A stretch of 8,752 bases of DNA, taken from positions 1 through 8,752 of the forward strand of contig JAGRAL010000203.1 in assembly GCA_020434605.1 (NCBI GenBank), in the 5' to 3' direction. Shown here in pieces: positions 7,011-8,752 of the stretch (position 1 is its first letter; each line of letters opens with the position of its first letter). The notes beneath the pieces were generated by a model that was not told the origin of the DNA, ran no database searches, and saw only the letters and a list, made by a program, of their open reading frames with translations. Origin of the DNA: Bdellovibrionales bacterium (lineage in GTDB: Bacteria > Bdellovibrionota > Bdellovibrionia > Bdellovibrionales > UBA840). Position numbers and translations under genes: made by a program.

Positions 7011-7023
7011 AATTAGACGTCTT
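6999..7023. repeat. Inverted repeat at the histidine kinase stop codon
   Basis: AAGATGTCT (6999-7007) and AGACGTCTT (7015-7023) pair over nine positions, one of them G-U when read on the plus strand, around a seven-base loop. It begins inside the kinase stop codon and overlaps the candidate -35 of the subtilase promoter. No good T-run follows on the minus strand, so it is a poor terminator there. It could be an operator or an mRNA processing or stability hairpin between the two genes. Confidence 0.4.
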
Positions 7024-8356
7024 AAGCTTTTAATTTAGATTTTATAAACGGTAAAGTGATTGTAACTACCGTGCCTTTAGATTCAAGTGAGGTAATTTGA
7101 ATACTGCCATTCCATTTAGTGATATTGTCTTTGGCGTGATAAAGTCCTAAGCCCGAGCCTTGCTTTTTATCATAGCTAAATGTTCGATCAAAAACTTTAG
7201 ATAGTAAAGCCTTTGGGATACCTTTACCATGATCTTTAATTTGTAGTTTTAAATTATGTTTATCTTGCTCTAAAGTGATTTCAATGACTTTATTGTCAGT
7301 CATCGCTTCTATTGAGTTATTAATTAGATTTGAGATAATTCGCTTCATTTCAATAGGGTCAACAAGAACACAATTATACTTTAGAGATGATGAATAGTTG
7401 ATAGTAATATCATTTCTAATAGCCATCTTTTCTTTTAAAATAGACTCAATTAGTGGATCAAGATTGGCCTCTGTAAGTTTATCTGTAGTTTTATTAGCAT
7501 TAGAATTTATAATTTCTTTTAATCTGTCCACTGATGTTTTAAGAAGCGGTTGTGCTCTAGAATCAAGCGTTTTAGCTTCAGAAATGATTGATAGGGCTGT
7601 AATAGGTGATTTGATATCGTGGGCGATCTGTTCAAAGGCCTGAACTTGTTTTTCTTTTGATAGTAGTTTTTTACTAATATTTTCATAAAACTTATAAAGT
7701 AAAGTCATGCACAAAAGTAAGGCTATTAAATATATTATTCCATTGGGAATAACTTCTTTAACTAGATATGATTTTGAAAACTCATGGCAATAAAAAACTT
7801 GTGTTTTTGTCACTACCTGTGGACTACATAGTTCAAATAAAGATGTAGTGGGTGAAGTTGAATGTTTAGCCTTATATTCACTGCTGAGACTAAGTCTTTG
7901 CAATAAAAAGCCTAGATCAAGATTTGCCTCTATATTTCCTATTTTTTGGCTGGCATCATATACTTCAGCTTCTATTTTTGTTGATAAACCAGATTCGTTT
8001 TGTATCTGGTCATTTGTAAATCTAATTTTAAAATGCTTTAAATGACTTGTGTATTCGATATAGCCTAGATCTTTTGTTTCAACTAAGACGTAATCAGTAG
8101 TGCTTTTAAGAACATCTTTGGTCGCAAACCGAAGAGAGTTTTTTACGATTAATGAATGTGACAGAGATTTTATTTGTGTATTAGCAAATTCGATATTTTG
8201 ATCTATATTGACTTTACTTAAAAGTAATTTAGTATTTTCATCATTTATAAATCCTTGATAGCTAAAGTAAAAACCAATTATATTTAAACAAATAAAGACG
8301 ATACTTTTTGCAAAGAATCTGACAGGTTTTGAGTGTACGTACGTCTTGATATTCAT
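7022..8356 (-). CDS. Membrane-bound sensor histidine kinase
   Basis: A 444-residue two-component sensor kinase of the inner membrane. Transmembrane helices lie at about 13-35 and 204-222. They enclose a roughly 170-residue extracytoplasmic sensor of unknown ligand, with a Cache/PAS-like segment (IGNIEANLDLGFLLQRL, about 139-155). The dimerisation and phosphotransfer domain has H246 in AHDIKSPITAL. The ATPase domain has N box NLINNSIEA (343-351), G1 box DHGKGI (375-380) and G2 box GSGLGL (400-405). All catalytic parts are present. It is not hybrid and has no adjacent response regulator; downstream is the subtilase and, divergently, a secreted calcium-loop protein. The ATG at 8356-8354 is chosen because it gives an N-terminus just ahead of the first membrane helix; the leader has no clear Shine-Dalgarno sequence. 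Confidence 0.94.
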   Translation of the reverse strand: MNIKTYVHSKPVRFFAKSIVFICLNIIGFYFSYQGFINDENTKLLLSKVNIDQNIEFANTQIKSLSHSLIVKNSLRFATKDVLKSTTDYVLVETKDLGYIEYTSHLKHFKIRFTNDQIQNESGLSTKIEAEVYDASQKIGNIEANLDLGFLLQRLSLSSEYKAKHSTSPTTSLFELCSPQVVTKTQVFYCHEFSKSYLVKEVIPNGIIYLIALLLCMTLLYKFYENISKKLLSKEKQVQAFEQIAHDIKSPITALSIISEAKTLDSRAQPLLKTSVDRLKEIINSNANKTTDKLTEANLDPLIESILKEKMAIRNDITINYSSSLKYNCVLVDPIEMKRIISNLINNSIEAMTDNKVIEITLEQDKHNLKLQIKDHGKGIPKALLSKVFDRTFSYDKKQGSGLGLYHAKDNITKWNGSIQITSLESKGTVVTITLPFIKSKLKA

Positions 8357-8412
8357 CGTATAAACTAATCGACTTTACGCCTTAAATTACTTAGGGCTAT
8401 TATAGGGTATAT
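8357..8412. promoter_or_regulatory. Divergent promoter region with overlapping -10 elements
   Basis: These 56 bases separate two divergent start codons. On the plus strand TTTACG (8374-8379), an 18-base spacer and TATTAT (8398-8403) make a reasonable promoter whose start would fall at about 8410, only 2-4 bases before the ATG at 8413. On the minus strand the same bases read a perfect TATAAT (8404-8399), giving a kinase leader of about 36 bases, though no -35 is clear. The two promoters would compete for one site. An AGGG at 8404-8407 is the only Shine-Dalgarno-like sequence. Confidence 0.45.
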
Positions 8413-8752
8413 ATGCTTTTAGACCTTTGTAGAAGAGTGTTTATATTGACCTTGGTATGGCTTATTCCACAAGCGGGATTTGCTGCTACATATTTACCAA
8501 AAGATAGTAGGTTGCAAAGTGCCATAAAGGACCTTAAGTCTTTAGAATTAGACCTTAATGGGAACGGAAAGCCTGACTACTATAGAGAGTTTGATGATAA
8601 CGGTAGACTTAGATTTATTCGTTATGATTACAATGAAGATGGAAAACCAGAGTTTCAGGTAGAGCTTGATGTTAATGGCTTTAAAAAAGAAGAGCTAGTG
8701 GATCGAAACTATGATGGCAAAATTGATTATAAAGTTATATGTAAACAAAAAG
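8413..8752 (+). CDS. Secreted calcium-loop repeat protein, N-terminal 113 codons (runs off the window)
   Basis: The start of an exported protein. Residues 1-24 form a classic signal peptide with a basic pair R7-R8, a hydrophobic core, and likely cleavage after GFA or FAA (24 or 25). Three acidic loops of the form D-x-N-x-[ND]-G-x-x-[DE] follow at residues 47-55, 72-80 and 97-105, exactly 25 residues apart, like EF-hand, dockerin or thrombospondin type-3 calcium loops. The order and flanking residues align with residues about 60-131 of the secreted HExxH protein at 2190-3644, including the Cys after the last loop (C110 here, C126 there). Whether it also carries a metallopeptidase domain lies beyond the window. 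It is divergent from the histidine kinase and may share control with it. ATG 8413 is chosen because it opens the signal peptide. Confidence 0.82.
   Translation, partial: MLLDLCRRVFILTLVWLIPQAGFAATYLPKDSRLQSAIKDLKSLELDLNGNGKPDYYREFDDNGRLRFIRYDYNEDGKPEFQVELDVNGFKKEELVDRNYDGKIDYKVICKQK

Noticed and set aside
1..8752. CRISPR arrays, tRNA or rRNA genes, insertion sequences, phage attachment sites
   Set aside because: No regularly spaced direct repeats, no tRNA-like cloverleaf or rRNA sequence, and no transposase or integrase reading frame were seen.

Overview
The window is AT-rich (roughly 35-40% GC by eye) bacterial chromosome with compact genes. Start codons mostly lack a clear Shine-Dalgarno sequence. 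Secreted proteases, a receiver-GAF protein and a membrane histidine kinase next to housekeeping replication genes would fit a predatory, Bdellovibrio-like bacterium (Bdellovibrionota). That placement is an inference from gene content, not a demonstrated identity.

Left end (1-924, minus strand): a housekeeping replication pair, tmk (thymidylate kinase) followed by the first 101 codons of holB (DNA polymerase III delta' subunit). The two genes overlap by 16 bases. Facing away from them at 1039-1968 is a receiver-GAF protein whose receiver has Asn in place of the phospho-accepting Asp. After it comes a 221-base gap (1969-2189) with two adjacent hairpins, the second a good intrinsic terminator, enclosed by a 20-bp imperfect inverted repeat.

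Right part (2190-8752): an extracytoplasmic island. It starts with a secreted 484-residue protein carrying calcium-loop-like repeats and an HExxH zinc-protease motif (plus strand). This converges, with stop codons overlapping by 4 bases, on a 1099-residue secreted subtilisin-family protease with a long Cys-free basic linker and a Cys-rich C-terminal domain (minus strand). Upstream of the subtilase on the same strand is a two-transmembrane histidine kinase with no response regulator beside it. Divergent from the kinase at the right edge is the start of a second secreted protein. Its three D-x-[DN]-x-[DN]-G-x-x-[DE] loops at an exact 25-residue period mark it as a paralogue of the 484-residue protein.

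The working picture is a sensor-plus-exoprotein locus: one membrane kinase, a serine protease, and two related calcium-loop proteins, at least one of them probably a metallopeptidase. Nothing in the sequence proves that they act together. The most unusual items are the phospho-dead receiver, the calcium-loop/HExxH family flanking the subtilase and kinase, the structured intergenic element, and several start codons that sit almost on top of -10-like hexamers.
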